Source of the DNA: Aedes albopictus
Taxonomy: Eukaryota; Arthropoda; Insecta; Diptera; Culicidae
Direction of reading: 5' to 3'
Assembly (NCBI RefSeq): GCF_035046485.1
Contig: NC_085138.1
Span: 275,137,694-275,201,693, forward strand
Length of the DNA: 64,000 bases
Part shown: positions 11,312 to 23,180 of the stretch, piece by piece
Numbering within the stretch: position 1 is the first letter of the stretch
Layout of the letters: each line of letters begins with the position of its first letter
Position numbers and translations under genes: made by a program
The notes under the pieces: model-generated
Seen by the model: the letters and a program-made list of their open reading frames with translations, nothing else
What the model was told of the DNA's origin: nothing
The model's database searches: none

Positions 11312-12104
11312 TCAACAGTTATTCATGGGATTCTTATAGAAGTTTTATATACAATTCATTCAGTAGTTTGATCTGAAATTTGTCCAGGATTTCCACCTGG
11401 GATTTGTCCAGGAATTTCACCTGAAATTTAGAGAGAAATTTAATCTAGGAGTTTTTTTTTCTTCTAAAGTTCCACATATCCAAGACAAGCTCCATGGGTT
11501 CTACCTGGGATTGCTCAAGGAGTTTCTCCGGGAGATCCATGAATTTTCCGGGATTTGTATCTTAGATTTCTCCAAAAGTTTCTTCCTGGGATAGCTTTAG
11601 GAATACTACTTCAAATTTTTCCGGGATTTTCATATATGACTCTACAAGGATTTCCAGCTGAGATTCATTCTGTAGTTCCACTTTAATTATTTAAAATTTC
11701 ATTAAATATTTCCAGAGGTTTTCCAGATTGGGTTTTCATATAAGGAAAATATATCTAAAAAATGTTCGGATTTTAAATTCCAGGAACCAATAGCCAAAGA
11801 AGCCTTACATAGTATTACCAGTAATACCAGAAAAAGAATTCCTGGAAGAGCTTCGAAAGGAACTCCAGAATGAACTCTTACAGAAACTCACGAAAAAAAA
11901 GTCGTACAAATTCTTGAAGAGTTTCCAGGAGGGACCCCAGAAGTACATCCATAGAAATGCCGGAAGAAACTCCTGGTGGAACTCATAGTTACTTTCGATA
12001 AAATTCACTGACAAACTCCGGAAGGGATTCCTGGAGGAATCACAGAAGTACACCGGAAGTAATTTCTTGAGGAATTCTGAAAGAAGTTTTCGGAACAAAT
12101 TTTA
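11312..12104. repeat. Degenerate GAATTCC-type array, continuing past the LINE
   Basis: Orientation 1 words (CCAGGATTTCCACCTGGG) run to about 11690. After a short AT-rich spacer, orientation 2 words (CCTGGAAGAGC, CCTGGAGGAATC) run from about 11800. The open frame at 11805-12098 on the minus strand is repeat translation. Confidence 0.7.
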
Positions 12105-12345
12105 CAACAATGATCAGAAGGAATTCCCAGAGGAACCCAGCTTAAGAGTTGTCGGATGGTTTTAAGAAAGAGATGAACCAGCCAAAGGCTGAAAGTCTCT
12201 TAATTAAAGACAAATCAATCAATTGTCGGATGACAACTGCTGCATTCCTGAAGGAAGTTTATCTGGAAAAATAATTGGGTGATCTTCTAAAGAAATGCAT
12301 GCAGGAACTCCGGAAAGAATAACAGTAGGAGCACGAGTAAAATTC
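12105..12345. repeat. Copy 1 of a duplicated locus, nearly empty site
   Basis: This segment matches, in order, pieces at 12848-12883, 13591-13629 and 18685-18785. The shared text includes ACAATGATCAGAAGGAAT, AGGAACCCAGCTTAAGAG, TTGTCGGATG, TGCxxCATTCCTGxAGGAAG and GAATAACAGTAGGAGC. It therefore acts as an empty-site control for two large insertions in the second copy. It carries only the small insertion at 12159-12222. Confidence 0.8.
12159..12222 (+). mobile_element. 64-bp micro-retroposon with stem-loop tail
   Basis: The insertion is flanked by a perfect 10-bp target duplication TTGTCGGATG (12149-12158 and 12223-12232). It contains little more than a stem-loop (arms 12168-12174 and 12195-12201, inner stem AGCC/GGCT) and a tail TTAAAGACAAATCAATCAA. 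The paralogous site at 13600-13620 is uninterrupted. I read it as an extremely 5'-truncated LINE or SINE copy. Confidence 0.85.
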
Positions 12346-12485
12346 TGCTTCCAAAAATCATAAAAACGACTCATGATTACATGAGCCTAGTACATTTTAG
12401 TTTTATAGAAATACACCATGATTTATAATCATGATCCATTGTCTCGTAACGCTACCAATACGTTACTTTTTTTCCTGGAATTAAA

Positions 12486-12715
12486 AAGCTAAATCATATT
12501 TTTGAGATTTTGAATCATAGTTTCGGATGCGCATCGCTTATGAATCTGAAAACCATGAAGCTAAATCATGTTATTGAGATTTCGAATCATGGTTTCGGGT
12601 GCGCATCGTTTATGGATCTGATAGATTGGTCCTAGAACGTGAAGCTAAATCATGTTTTGGAGATTTGGAATCATGGTTTCGGGTGCGCATCGCTTATGAG
12701 TCTGGTGGATTTAAA
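12486..12715. repeat. Three tandem units of 72-84 bp
   Basis: Units start at 12486, 12558 and 12642 with AAGCTAAATCAT and share GGTTTCGGGTGCGCATCG. They are imperfect and non-coding. Confidence 0.75.
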
Positions 12716-12883
12716 AAAAAATAAAAAAAACATTTGCAGCCATTTCTGAGGTGATTTAATGATGACCCAAAAGCAAAATATGTTTCGATAATCGATAGTA
12801 ATTACTATGAAGAATTTTCAATAGCACAGAAAGATGCGATAATTGTACAACAATGATCAGAAGGAATTTCCGGAGGAACCCAG

Positions 12884-13590
12884 TAGCCTGGTACACGGTT
12901 TATATGGGAAAATATAAAAAATGGAAAAACTCCAACGCCTGTATACTTTTTGAGTTCCATTTTGGTCCCATATCAACTGTGCAAAATTTCAGATCGATCG
13001 AAGAAACTATATTTTAGCGCCCGCCATTCTTAGTTTTTCATACGATTTACTATGGGGAAAAGTTACTTCTTCAAAGAAAAATCGCTTGAGGTCACCCATT
13101 GATCCCTAAAAATAAATCGTTGAATGGTTTCTATAGATAACTTCACGAGGAATCAGACCTCCGAAGACCGCAAAGCGATACGATATTCGTGGAAAAAGTT
13201 ATTAAGCCTTACCCGATCGATAAAATAACGAGATATTATTATTTATTGTTATTCCTTACATGTTAAACAGCGTTGGCATGCAATTCGGTTTTCAGTCAAT
13301 AACTTTTTCCACGTGCCTTAGATCGCTTTGCGGTTTTCAGAGGGTTTGTTCCTCGCAAAATTTCCAACAGAAATCATTCATCGATATATTTTTAGGAGTT
13401 AAGGGGCAACCTGTGGCGGTTTTTCTTTGAAAAAGTGATTTTCCCCATAGTAAATCGTATGAAAACTTAAAACGGCTGGCGCTAAAATATAGTTGCTCCG
13501 ATCGAGCTGAAATTTTGCACAGTTGATATGGGGCCAAAATGGAACTCAAAAAGTGTACAGGAGTAAAAAGTCTTTTCGTGTCCCACGCTA
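12884..13590. mobile_element. Palindromic MULE-like MITE, 707 bp
   Basis: Ends read TAGCCTGGTACACGG (left) and, inverted, TAGCGTGGGACACGA (right). The two halves are near reverse complements over several hundred bases: CTTTTTGAGTTCCATTTTGG occurs in both arms inverted. It is flanked by a 9-bp direct repeat GGAACCCAG (12875-12883, 13591-13599), and the uninterrupted site exists at 12133-12145. A 9-bp duplication with long inverted ends fits Mutator-like elements. No transposase frame is present. The frame at 13337-13549 is not protein-like. Confidence 0.8.
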
Positions 13591-15802
13591 GGAACCCAGC
13601 TTAAGAGTTGTCGGATGATCATCTGCTACCAAGGATGTTTTCGATCACCTGGCATTCATTTGACTCATTTGCCCATAACTCAGTTCAGAAGCCCAATACT
13701 AAAATGTGGTGTTCGGCAAACTTGTAGATTAGTGTTTTTTCCTACAATTATCACCAAGGACGCCATACTCTTACTCTCATATATACGGCGTGAGAGTGCT
13801 AGTATCACCTACTCATACTAAATGATTGAAAATCCGATCGTTTAGTAACAGTAGGTGGTACCGTAATCCGGGGTCAAATTGATCACTTTAAAACAATTTT
13901 TGCGGATAACATCAGTGCCTGTTCAAATATTGACAAAATATTTTCTGTAAAACCAGTACCCTGTGAATCACCATGGAACCATGTGACAGAATTTAGTTCA
14001 GCAAATTTAAACTTTAAGTTAAATAACTCCAAATATTAAAATATTGGAAATGTCACTTTGGTGTGAAATTGATCAGTATACAATTAAGCATCGGTTGGAA
14101 AGGAAAATGTCCATCTCTGCTTAATTTTGCTCTTCTAAAACCGAATAACGCGTCTAAAATCTTACAACTAGTAGATTTAATACTTTAAATGCAAAATTTG
14201 TAACGGTTGTACTACCGTTTCATGAACATCCCTAAAATTTATAATTGAGTGTGCGCCTGTCGAGTAGGCAACACGATGAGAAGTGCTCGAATCAATAGGA
14301 TAGTTGAATATGGGTAATATAGTGGAATGGTAATAGGGAGTAGTTGTTGATAAGAAGTAACCAGGAATCTGGACAAGAAAATTTTAACTTAGAAAATAAA
14401 ATCAAGAAAGAGGAAACCGGAAATCAAAAAGAACATCAGAAAAGTCCGGGGTCTTGAAGCGGAGAGAAAATCAACCTGATCTTTCCCGTTCAGACCACCG
14501 AGCTGAGAAGATCGTAAAAATATAAAGTGAAGTTAGTGAAAAGTGTCGTAAATCGAAGTAAGAAGTTAATTTAATCAAGTAATTCAAAGTTTTAAGGTGA
14601 AATATTTCTTAAAAGCTATTTTCAGAGTTAAGTTCAACCAAAGTCAGATTAAATCAAATCGTGAGTCGAGTTGAGGAAGAAAGTAAAAAACCCAGATTAA
14701 TCCACCTAGTGGTGATAGTGCCTTTCTCGTCGAACATGAACTCATGATCTTTCTTTGGTTGGGATACGACTGGGATGATTTTGCTTCACAATGTTGGCTT
14801 CAGCCTTTTGGGGGAATCGAAAACACTAGTTTATGATTTTTTCCGACGTTCCGGTCCGTATGGGGACTTTTCAAGGGTTCAATCGGTCAAGGTTTCCTAG
14901 TCAAGATGGCCTCGATTAACTTAAAAATGTCACACGGAAGTTTTGGTATTTATTGAGTACGTTCGGTTTAAAACCGTCGTGATGCGGACAATCTCCTACC
15001 TATCGGACGGTCTAGAATTCGGTCCCTGTTTTTGGAATCTTCGACTATTGCTTTGTTTAGCTAGTTTCTGTGCATGGGCCATCATTCCGAAGCATGATAT
15101 TTCCGTCGACGTAATGCGAACTGTTCCTGAATCCTGAGAATACCTTATTTAGAAAAGCAATAATTTTAATAAAATTGGGAAACTTAATAATTGAACATAT
15201 TCCGACGTTACGTTAAACGTATAGACAGAGCTGAAAAATATCAGAGTTTTCAGTTGACTGCCTGAGCACCTTCACTATCACTGAAGACCGATCAACATCA
15301 AGACGATTATTACAAGCTAGGATATAACGTCTTTCACAATCACAGATGACTTTACGGTCTTCGACATAGTTTTTTCTTCACACTTTAGGCTATATTTTAT
15401 TATCATAGGTTTCAAAATTCATGTAAAATTTGACAAAAAATGCAAGCAAGTGAAATTGCCCATCTAAATCCCATAAAAAAAAATCCCAGTAGTTTTAGAC
15501 GCAAAAGAGGATTGAAAAAGCTTTGATGCGATAATTTTCATTTTCTCATATAACGTTGACCTATCCTACTGTATATTTTTACACCTCAGTGATTTGATGA
15601 GATTGCTTTAGTACAGAAAAAAAGACATATCAATTGTAACATATTGCTATTATATTCATCGTTACAAAAAAATAATCGCCAAATGCTAATCAGGTTGCGT
15701 TTCACAAGCCGCTGCTGGCTTGATGTTGGTAGTGAGTAGACGTCAAACGAGCAAAAACGATTAATATTTGATTCAACCGTTGAAAACAAGGACGATGGAG
15801 AG

Positions 15803-16234
15803 CAGTCCTGCAAAATATCAGTGTCAGTGCCTGTTTTTCAGCCGAAAATGAATGACTGCGGCGGTCATTTTCAGTTCCTCGATGTGAGAACTGACAGAGT
15901 CCGAGAGCTCCATTCATGAGCAACCCAACAAGGTCAATTCCCAATCATTCACACACTACTCATGCTGACAGGCCATTCATGTCAAGCGGTGGCTTCTGAG
16001 AGTGAGTGCCCTATACAATACCACGGGTGAAAACACTCAAATACAGAAAATTGAATGGAAATTTAGCCCGGTCAGCTCTCGCTTTCAGCACGCTGCATGT
16101 GAGTGTGAGTACCTATTTCATTTCGCTCCCGTGTTGCTGATCGGAAAGCAACATTGACAGGAAAAACAAAACGAAGAAAATGAAAAAAGCAAAATATCGC
16201 TATCATAAAGGCCTGTCGAAAAATTGCAGTACTG
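15803..16234. mobile_element. hAT-like MITE, ~432 bp, copy 1
   Basis: It is inverted relative to the complete copy at 43399-43830. Ends read CAGTCCTGCAA and, inverted, CAGTACTGCAA. The bases left of it are ATGGAGAG (15795-15802). The same 8-mer appears not directly after the right end but at 16249-16256, beyond a 14-bp perfect palindromic arm (CTACTCACTCTCCA). Confidence 0.75.
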
Positions 16235-16410
16235 CTACTCACTCTCCAATGGAGAGTGAGTAGAGTAAGACGTCTGTATGTATGTGGCCTTAGTTCAGTC
16301 AAGATTTTGTTCTCTTACACATATTTATCGCTTGCATTGACTTTGTTCATTTTTGTAGTTCCTGCGAAGCACCCTACGAAGCACCCAATGCTGGTTTTGC
16401 ATCACTATCG

Positions 16411-17290
16411 GTAGCCTCTAATGTGGTCTGAGCCTATTTTTTTGCTAATCGTTCCTCATGGTTTAAAAAAAGACCGCGGTTGGATGTGTCGCATGCCTCC
16501 GGCTGGAAACCCTAGATCGGTCCCGGAACACTATCGGTAGCCTTTATAAAGATCTTCGTTGTGGTCTGAGCCTATTTTCTGGCTAATCACGTTATTCTAA
16601 AAGTCGCTGTTTAATGTGCCGCAGGCATGGGTTTTGATCTCTACTACATTTGACCACTTCCTGCGGGACACCCGGAACCGGTTCCGGAATTCTATCGGTT
16701 GTTCCAAATTTGATCTGAAACTATTTTCTTTTATTAACCGTTTATCAGGTTGCCTGAAGAGCTTGCGATTTGATGCGTCGCATGTAACGTTTTGGTTAAC
16801 TTTTGTACTTGGGTACTTCCGGCGTGACATCTGGAACCGGTTCTGCAACACTACCGGTTCCGATATGGTCTGAGAATGTTTTCCTGCCTACTGTTCATCA
16901 GGCTATCGAAAAAGCCGCTGTTTGATGTATCGCATGCATGGGTTTGGTTTACTTTCATATTTGGCCACTTCCGGCGTAACACCCAGAACCGGTTCCGGCA
17001 TACTACCGGTTCAGATATTGTCTGAGAATGTTTTCCTACCTACTGTTTATAAGGTTATCGAAAAATCCGTTGTTTGATGTGTCGCATGTATGGGTTTGGT
17101 TCACTTTCATATTTGGCCACTTCCGGCGGGTCACCCGGAACCGGTTCCGGAACACTACCGGTTCAGATATGGTCCGAGACTATTTTCCTGTTTACCATTC
17201 ATCATGTTTTCGAAAGTGCCGCGGTTTGATGTGTCGTATGAATGGGTTTGTATCGTTTTCATATCTGGCCACTTCCTGGGGTACCGATCC
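16411..17290. repeat. ~152-bp tandem repeats with AACCGGTTCC core
   Basis: The core occurs at 16676, 16835, 16987 and 17139 (periods 159, 152, 152), with degenerate outer units. Each unit contains a phrase like TTTGATGTGTCGCATGxATGG. Translated frames such as 17028-17432 are not genes. Confidence 0.85.
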
Positions 17291-17442
17291 GGAACACCTA
17301 AATGGCCATAACTCCGGAACGGCTGGACCGATTCGAACCATTTTCAATAGGAAACAATGGGACCAGATTCCGCGTCGAATGAACCGTTGGTCATTAAAAT
17401 CGGTTGAGGTTTACTGCCAAAAAGTGATGTGAGTTTTTTTTT

Positions 17443-17502
17443 GTACACACACATACACACACACATACATACACACACACACACATACATACACACACAC
17501 AG
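17443..17502. repeat. (CA)n/(CATA)n microsatellite
   Basis: An interrupted CA and CATA run that corresponds to the (GT)n run at 38405-38508 in the inverted copy. Confidence 0.9.
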
Positions 17503-18784
17503 ACATCACCTCAACTCGTCGAGCTGAGTTGATTGGTATATGTGACTCGACCCTCCGGGCCTTCTATCAAAAAGTCAAAAAGCAAGGTAAACTACCTGTC
17601 CACGAAGTGCTGTAAGTACCGAAACCCTATACCTATACCACCACTGATACCGATTTACCATCACGATTAACCGTATCGCCCAATAACAGTAGTAGTAGTA
17701 GGGAAGAGGGCAAGAGAGAATTTTATAACAGATCACAAACACTGGAAGTGCGCAAGTGACGTCACGGATAGGGCTTTTTTCTATAATGTTGTTTCAAGCG
17801 CAAAATACAGAACTCACGAAGAGAAGATGTTGCATGCAACCAAATACAAAACTGAATCTGTAAAATAGTTTTTGGAAGTTAATTTAGATTAAAAGTTTTT
17901 TTATATAAACATTTTTTCTGCGCGATTCTTTTGACCAGCTTCAAGTATACAATCTCAGCAAATAAATAAACTCTTTCTTTTTTAACAGAAATTTTAAGTG
18001 AATTTTACATTGGGATGAAAACCGAATTTTGGGGAGAAATTTTTGGGAATTGTTGGGAAACGAAGGAGGTGGATTCTGCAAAGGACAGGATCTTGAGTTA
18101 GCTGGGCAAACGTGAATTCTAGCAGACGGCATAGGACGTCTGGCGCATTAAGCTAGAATTTCGGAGGTCCTTGCAGGATCCTCCTTACAAATTAAATTTT
18201 AAAAATTTCCCTTAAAGGCCTAAAGGTAGGCAATTTCATTTGAAATGAGTGATTTCTATCACAATAAATGACTATTTCCTCATAAAATGAACTTTTAATA
18301 ATTTCAGTTGAATGAGAAATGCATGGCAAATTCATTAAAAAAAATAAGGCAAAACTAACTTTTTTTCTAAAAAATTAAAAGTCTACACTCATCTCTAGAC
18401 ACGTTCGAATCAGTTGACGTAAAAAGTTTAAGATCATTGCGACGCATAAGAGTTCCTGGTATGGAATTAAAATGCGGTACCCGAGTGATCAATTTCACCC
18501 CACTGATCAATTTGACCCCGGTTTACGGTACCAACATTTTCACGCCGTATAGCGTCCTTGGTGATAATTGTAGGAAAAACAGTAATGTACAAGTTTGCCG
18601 AACACCACATTTTAATATTAGGCTTCTGAACAGAGTTGTGGGCAAATGAGTCAAATGAATGCCAGGTGATCGAAAACATCCTTGTTTGCTACATTCCTGG
18701 AGGAAGTTCATCTGGGAAAAAAATTGCGTGATCTTCTAAAGAAATACATGCAGGGACTGCGGAAAGAATAACAGTAGGAGCCCA

Positions 18785-19394
18785 AGGAGATTTTTTTTAA
18801 ATTAAATTCATAAAAGACCCTGGAGAAGCCCTAAAAGATTTTTTCAGAGAAATTCCGGAAAAAAATTCATAGGAATCGTAGGTTGGAGTTCCTGGATGAC
18901 TGCCGGAAAATATTATGAAGAAACTCTGGTGGAAATTTTCGGAGATGCTCCGGAAGAAGCTTTTGAAAGCTTCCTGTCAAGGTACGTTTTAAGGTGAAGA
19001 TATGTCGAAGCCACCGCTCAAATTTTCAAAAGCACAAATCTGAAGAACCAAACGTCCATTTGTGTTAAAAATTTAATTGATTGGTCACCACCAGCGGGTC
19101 ACCAATCGATCAACTCTTGAGCGCAAAACGACATTCAGTTCTCTAGATTTGTGCTCTTAAAAATTTGAGCTGTGACTTCGTCATATCTTCACCTTAAAGA
19201 ACTCCGAAAAAAGATTCCTAACAAGCTCCAGGAAGAGTTCCCACGAGAACTACGGAAGCAACTCTAGGAGGAGAAACTCCGGAAGTAACTCCCAGATAAT
19301 TTGAGAGTGTAATTTCCGGAGGAGCTCCAAAACAAGTTTCCAACGAAATTTTGAATAACATTATGGGGGAACTAGGTAATGTTTATAGGAGAGA
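18785..19394. repeat. Degenerate array, orientation 2, interrupted by a MITE
   Basis: Words like CCTGGAGAAGCCC, CCGGAGATGCTCCGGAAG and GGAGGAGAAACTCCGG iterate weakly. The array belongs to the same GAATTCC-type repeat language, heavily diverged. Confidence 0.6.
18989..19197. mobile_element. Palindromic MITE flanked by TTAA
   Basis: The ends are inverted repeats reading TTAAGGTGAAGATATGxCG. The TTAA at 18989-18992 and 19194-19197 may be a 4-bp target duplication, as in piggyBac-type elements. The internal halves also pair partially (AATTTTCAAAAGCACAAAT against ATTTGTGCTCTTAAAAATTT). Confidence 0.7.
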
Positions 19395-20850
19395 GCTTGA
19401 GAGAGAGCAAAAGGAGGTTACAGGTGCGTTTCAAGGAGTCCCAAAGGATCTGCGGAGTACCGTGAGATCTCAGAGGCGTCGCAAGGGGTACCAGATGGTT
19501 TCTGGAAATACCGGGAGCTTTAAGGGGCAGTTTAGGGGGCTCAATGGCGTATCACGGGGCCCCAAGCTGGGTTGGTGACTTTATGTATCGTCACCGTCCA
19601 ACGACAAAAACTAGAAAAAATCTTCTGCTGATCAAATTTCATCACCTGCAATATTATCAGCGACCGACAAAGAAACCATGACGAGATTTAATCGCAATCA
19701 GATGACGATTTAGATTCGGCTTTTTCGAGATTTTGAATTGGCTCTGTTGGTATGCTCGCTGTTCTGCCAATTCGAAGGTTTTGGCTCGATTTCGATTGAA
19801 GCCGTGTTTCTTTGTTGCATTTACTTTTCTGATAAGCCATTCCCGTTAGCTGAATATTTGTTCTTCTACTCTGTTGGGTACATGCAACTCAACAAAAATG
19901 CCAATAAAGAGAAACGGTAAAACTTTTTCGTCGCGAAGAGCAAACTGACCGACGATGCGATGTTTGAACAAAAATATTCAAAAGCTGCTAACTCAGTGTC
20001 CCAAACTTTTTTTTACCTGTTGTCGTCAGTGATTCTGCTTCATCTCCGATGACTATCAACAACTCTGGCCTAAAGGTGTTTCAGGGTGCTCCATGGGGTC
20101 TCAGGGGCGCTCAGATGGTCTAAGAGACGTTTTAAGGGTTCTCAGGGGCATTTCAGGAGATCCAAGGTGGCTTCAGAGGGATACCTGGAGGTCTTATGAA
20201 CATTGACGGGGACTTCCAGAAGCGCTTCAGGGGCTCCCAAGAGGTTTCAAGCTGCGAGTCATACAGTAATTTTGCTTCATTATCGTCGTGATGCATTCAC
20301 AATCTCGGTGTTTTTGTGTGCGGATTCTAGAGGTATGTATTACATTTGCGTTTTTCGGGGTTCCGGGAGGTCTCATTAGGGGACGTGACTCTCTGGAACC
20401 TCCAGCAACGCCCCCGCAAATCCCAATCAATTCCCCTGTGCAGTAATCCCTATAATACAAAGGTTATCAATTATCTTCACAAACCGGAGGTCACCATCTT
20501 GGATTCAAAAATGGCGTAAGCTTACGGATTTCGACATCAACTCACTGAACCAGGACCAAAAATATTCTAATGGTATTCTTGATTTATTAGAGATGGGCCG
20601 TAATTAGCTCCATACATGCCTTGCTTTTAGTTTAGTCACAGGAAAGCAAAGAAAAACCCGGAGATATAGGCTAGTTGTATAACTCGTACACTTATGGTGA
20701 GTACATTTTTGATCACTGGCGTCAGAGAGTTTTCAGAGGGCTTAAGGTGGTTTCTCGAAGGGAGGGGTTCTAGAGGGTCAAAGGCGCTTCGTATTATTGA
20801 AACGCCCTGAAACCCGCGTATTCCCCTTGGAAAAGCCCTAAACGCTCTTC
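19395..20850. repeat. GTTTCAGGG-type degenerate repeats, patchy
   Basis: Patches at about 19400-19565, 20075-20250 and 20700-20850 iterate words such as GGGGCATTTCAGGAG and GGTCTCAGGGGCGCTC. The same language, inverted, fills 62750-63155. The frame at 19351-19578 is its translation. Between patches I see no gene. Confidence 0.55.
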
Positions 20851-21439
20851 AACTCGTGGCTTCGTGGTTGTGCGGGTATTGTCACTAAGCATTTTGCATC
20901 ATGCTGAGGAGCGAGGGATAAATTTCCGCCACAGCTGTTTTTGATACCACTGTAGTTCTGTAGGAATCGTTGGAGGGAACTTCTCTGGCGACTATTTTGT
21001 TGAAACTCGATTGATATTATTCTGCGAACATGTGGAGAAAAATCATCACATTTTTTCAAAATTTTCTGATTAAACATTTGAAGAGATTTCTGTTCATGTG
21101 TTTGAGCATTTTTAGGAAATGCTTTTGGATTTTCATTCAATTTTATAATAAATAATTGTGGTTATTTTGAATAGATTTTTACATAGAAATACACTTGATC
21201 TTGTAAGACTTTCTAAAACACTATTAAAAAAAAATTAAAAAAAAGGCACATGACTAATCTTGGCATTTTCAACATAACTCAAACAATCTTGGTGCGCAGA
21301 ATAGTTTACCCAAAATCCATAAATTCTCCTCAGAACTTTTGTTTTTTTTTTAATCTCCCAAAACCTGCAGTTGTCCCAATTCATTTCAACATCAAATTCA
21401 TGCTGTTGTCATCTGTTGAGTTAACAATTTGCCGCCATA
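20851..21439. other. AT-rich non-coding DNA
   Basis: Short frames on both strands show no recognisable domain and no repeat partner elsewhere in the window. Confidence 0.35.
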
Positions 21440-21446
21440 ATGCTTG

Positions 21447-21795
21447 ATTTGCAGCTGCAGCTCTCCAACCTCGGTCACGCTCAACGCTCTCCAGATCGCG
21501 CTCTACCTGGTTCGTGCTCTCTGACTCCATGCCTTTTTGTGGCAACCGGAGAATTAACCATCACCAACTTTGCAGGGTTGTTGTCTGGCATTCTTGCAAC
21601 GTGCCCTGCCAACCGTATTCATCCAATTTTGGCCACTTTTAGGATGTTGGGTTCACCGTAGAGTGCAGCAAGCTTTATCTTTCACCACAACCCACTGTTA
21701 TACTGCACCCAACCAAAGATCGTCCTTAGAACGCGTCACCCTAAAAATCCGGGTGCTTGCAGGTCCTCCTCGAGCATGATCCATGTCTCGTGTCT
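21447..21795 (-). pseudogene. 3' fragment of the RTE-like LINE
   Basis: On the minus strand this corresponds to about 10857-11250 of the LINE at 9360-11294 (GAGACATGGATCATGCTCGAG through the conserved C-terminal region with MPDNNPAKL-like text). Only the C-terminal ~115 codons remain, with several stops and indels. It encodes no working protein. Confidence 0.85.
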
Positions 21796-23177
21796 GTTTT
21801 CCAAACATTATTAAGTAATTTGAAAGCGTGCACAAGCCCTGTCAACGTTGTTGTAGGTATACCGATAGTGTATGGGAAAATAACAGATGTGGTCAAACTT
21901 ACATTGGCTCCAGTTTTTACCTTTAGAAGATGTAAAGTAAAGTGAAGAAAGAGAACAGATACCATTTTTAAAAATTGAGGATTTTTAAGTAACTATGGTA
22001 AAGTTTGCTCGGGTCCCACACATGCTACCCTGTTCGTTGGATAACCTCTTCAGAATGCAATTTCAACATCATCAAAAACGGATGATTCATTCCTCATCTT
22101 GACGATCCAAACTCGCGTTCCGGATTTAATTATTTACAAACCGTAATTGTAGCATAAAATGAATGCAAATTAAGTACACCTCGTCGGATAAGGGGTCATT
22201 TTCAGGACATAGTTGCTTCTAAACGGCAACGTAAAAAATGTACAAAAAGGCGCGAAAGATACGAAGGAAAAAAAAAGAGAGGACCTAACACCAACGGCAA
22301 CGACGCGACTTTGGTCCACACAGAGAGACACCGAAACAGGGTACAATACCATATCGTTTGCGCGCGTCACGGCTGCTGCTGTTGCCGCCGCTGGGAATGA
22401 CAGTTGAAATTAAACACCTGTATAAACATCAACCGAATGATACCGATTCTGTCGCCCTAAAACGTTTCGAGTAGCTATTAAAAATATCATGCAGACGGCA
22501 GGGTTTTTGCTGATGCTTGCTTGACTTGTGGCGTAGAGAGCATTTTGGTAGGTACCTACTTACATGGGAAAGAAAGTTTTCGTAATTAGGGTGAGTCTAG
22601 AAAAAGAGAAATATGTAGAAACAAGATAAAGGGCCGCTCATCACATTAAATAGTTTTTGAATTTATTTTATAAATGCGGATGGTATTGCTGTATTAAGGA
22701 TTTCTTCCTAAATTTCTTCAACAAACCACTAGGAACTGCTTCAAAGATTTCACAAAAAAAATCCGCAAAGATTCCCTCTTATTTTTTTTTCAAATTCTTC
22801 TAAAATTCACAAATGCTTCCCAGAAAATCTCCAGAAATTTCTTCGAGGAATCCTCCAAATATTGATCAGAGGATCCTTCCGTTGCCAATTATCCCTAGAA
22901 TTTGCTTGAAATTTCTCCCATGACATGGCTAGAGATTTTGATAATGATTCGTCTTGAACTTTTCCAAGGTTCCAGAATGTTTTCCAAGGATTCCAAAGAA
23001 GAGCTCTTCAGAAACTGTTTTAACCCTGCAGTTAGTAGAACTTGATCTTTTCTAATTATCGGAAACCGCTTCCACTCATAAGCACCTAGTCTACCGGTGT
23101 CATAAAAATTAGAAGATAATCCAAGTTATTTCGATCTCAATTGGAAGATCGTCTTCGGGAATCCCACTAATACGCTA
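21796..23177. other. Non-coding DNA with a short degenerate array
   Basis: About 22700-23030 contains degenerate orientation 1 words of the GAATTCC type (CAAATTCTTCTAAAATTC, CTCCAGAAATTTC). The rest is AT-rich. The short frames at 22170-22407 have simple composition and no known domain. Confidence 0.4.
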
Positions 23178-23180
23178 TTA

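Larger units (their letters stand above)
14692..17585 (+). repeat. Copy A of a ~3-kb complex transposon
   Basis: It starts with CCCAGATTAATCCACC…GCCTTTCTCGTCG. It then shares blocks in the same order with the inverted copy at 37655-41660: a block at about 15180-15440, one near 16300-16390, ~152-bp tandem repeats, the ATGGCCATAACTCCGGAACGG segment (about 17300) and a dinucleotide run. It lacks the terminal GCCTTTCTCGTACACC segment seen at the end of copy B, so it is truncated on that side. A hAT-like MITE interrupts it at 15803. Confidence 0.7.
13630..18684. mobile_element. 5,055-bp hAT-like composite element with long inverted ends
   Basis: The ends begin CAAGGATGTTTTCG on both sides, and the inverted homology extends about 200 bp (13630-13885 against 18684-18488, including the GTACCGTAAxCCGGGGTC motif). 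The left arm has about 60 extra bases. Flanks are TCTGCTAC (13622-13629) and TTTGCTAC (18685-18692), an 8-bp duplication with one mismatch. The empty site at 12233-12250 supports the insertion boundaries. Inside lie copy A of a large repeat (14692-17585) and a hAT-like MITE (15803). No transposase is visible. Confidence 0.72.

Noticed and set aside
14270..14690. An LTR-retrotransposon leader (A-rich, AGTCAAG-like words)
   Set aside because: No second LTR, primer-binding site or gag/pol text can be identified, so it is not annotated.
16411..17290. A CRISPR-like array (regular ~150-bp spacing)
   Set aside because: The units are homologous throughout, not short repeats with unique spacers, and the context is eukaryotic.
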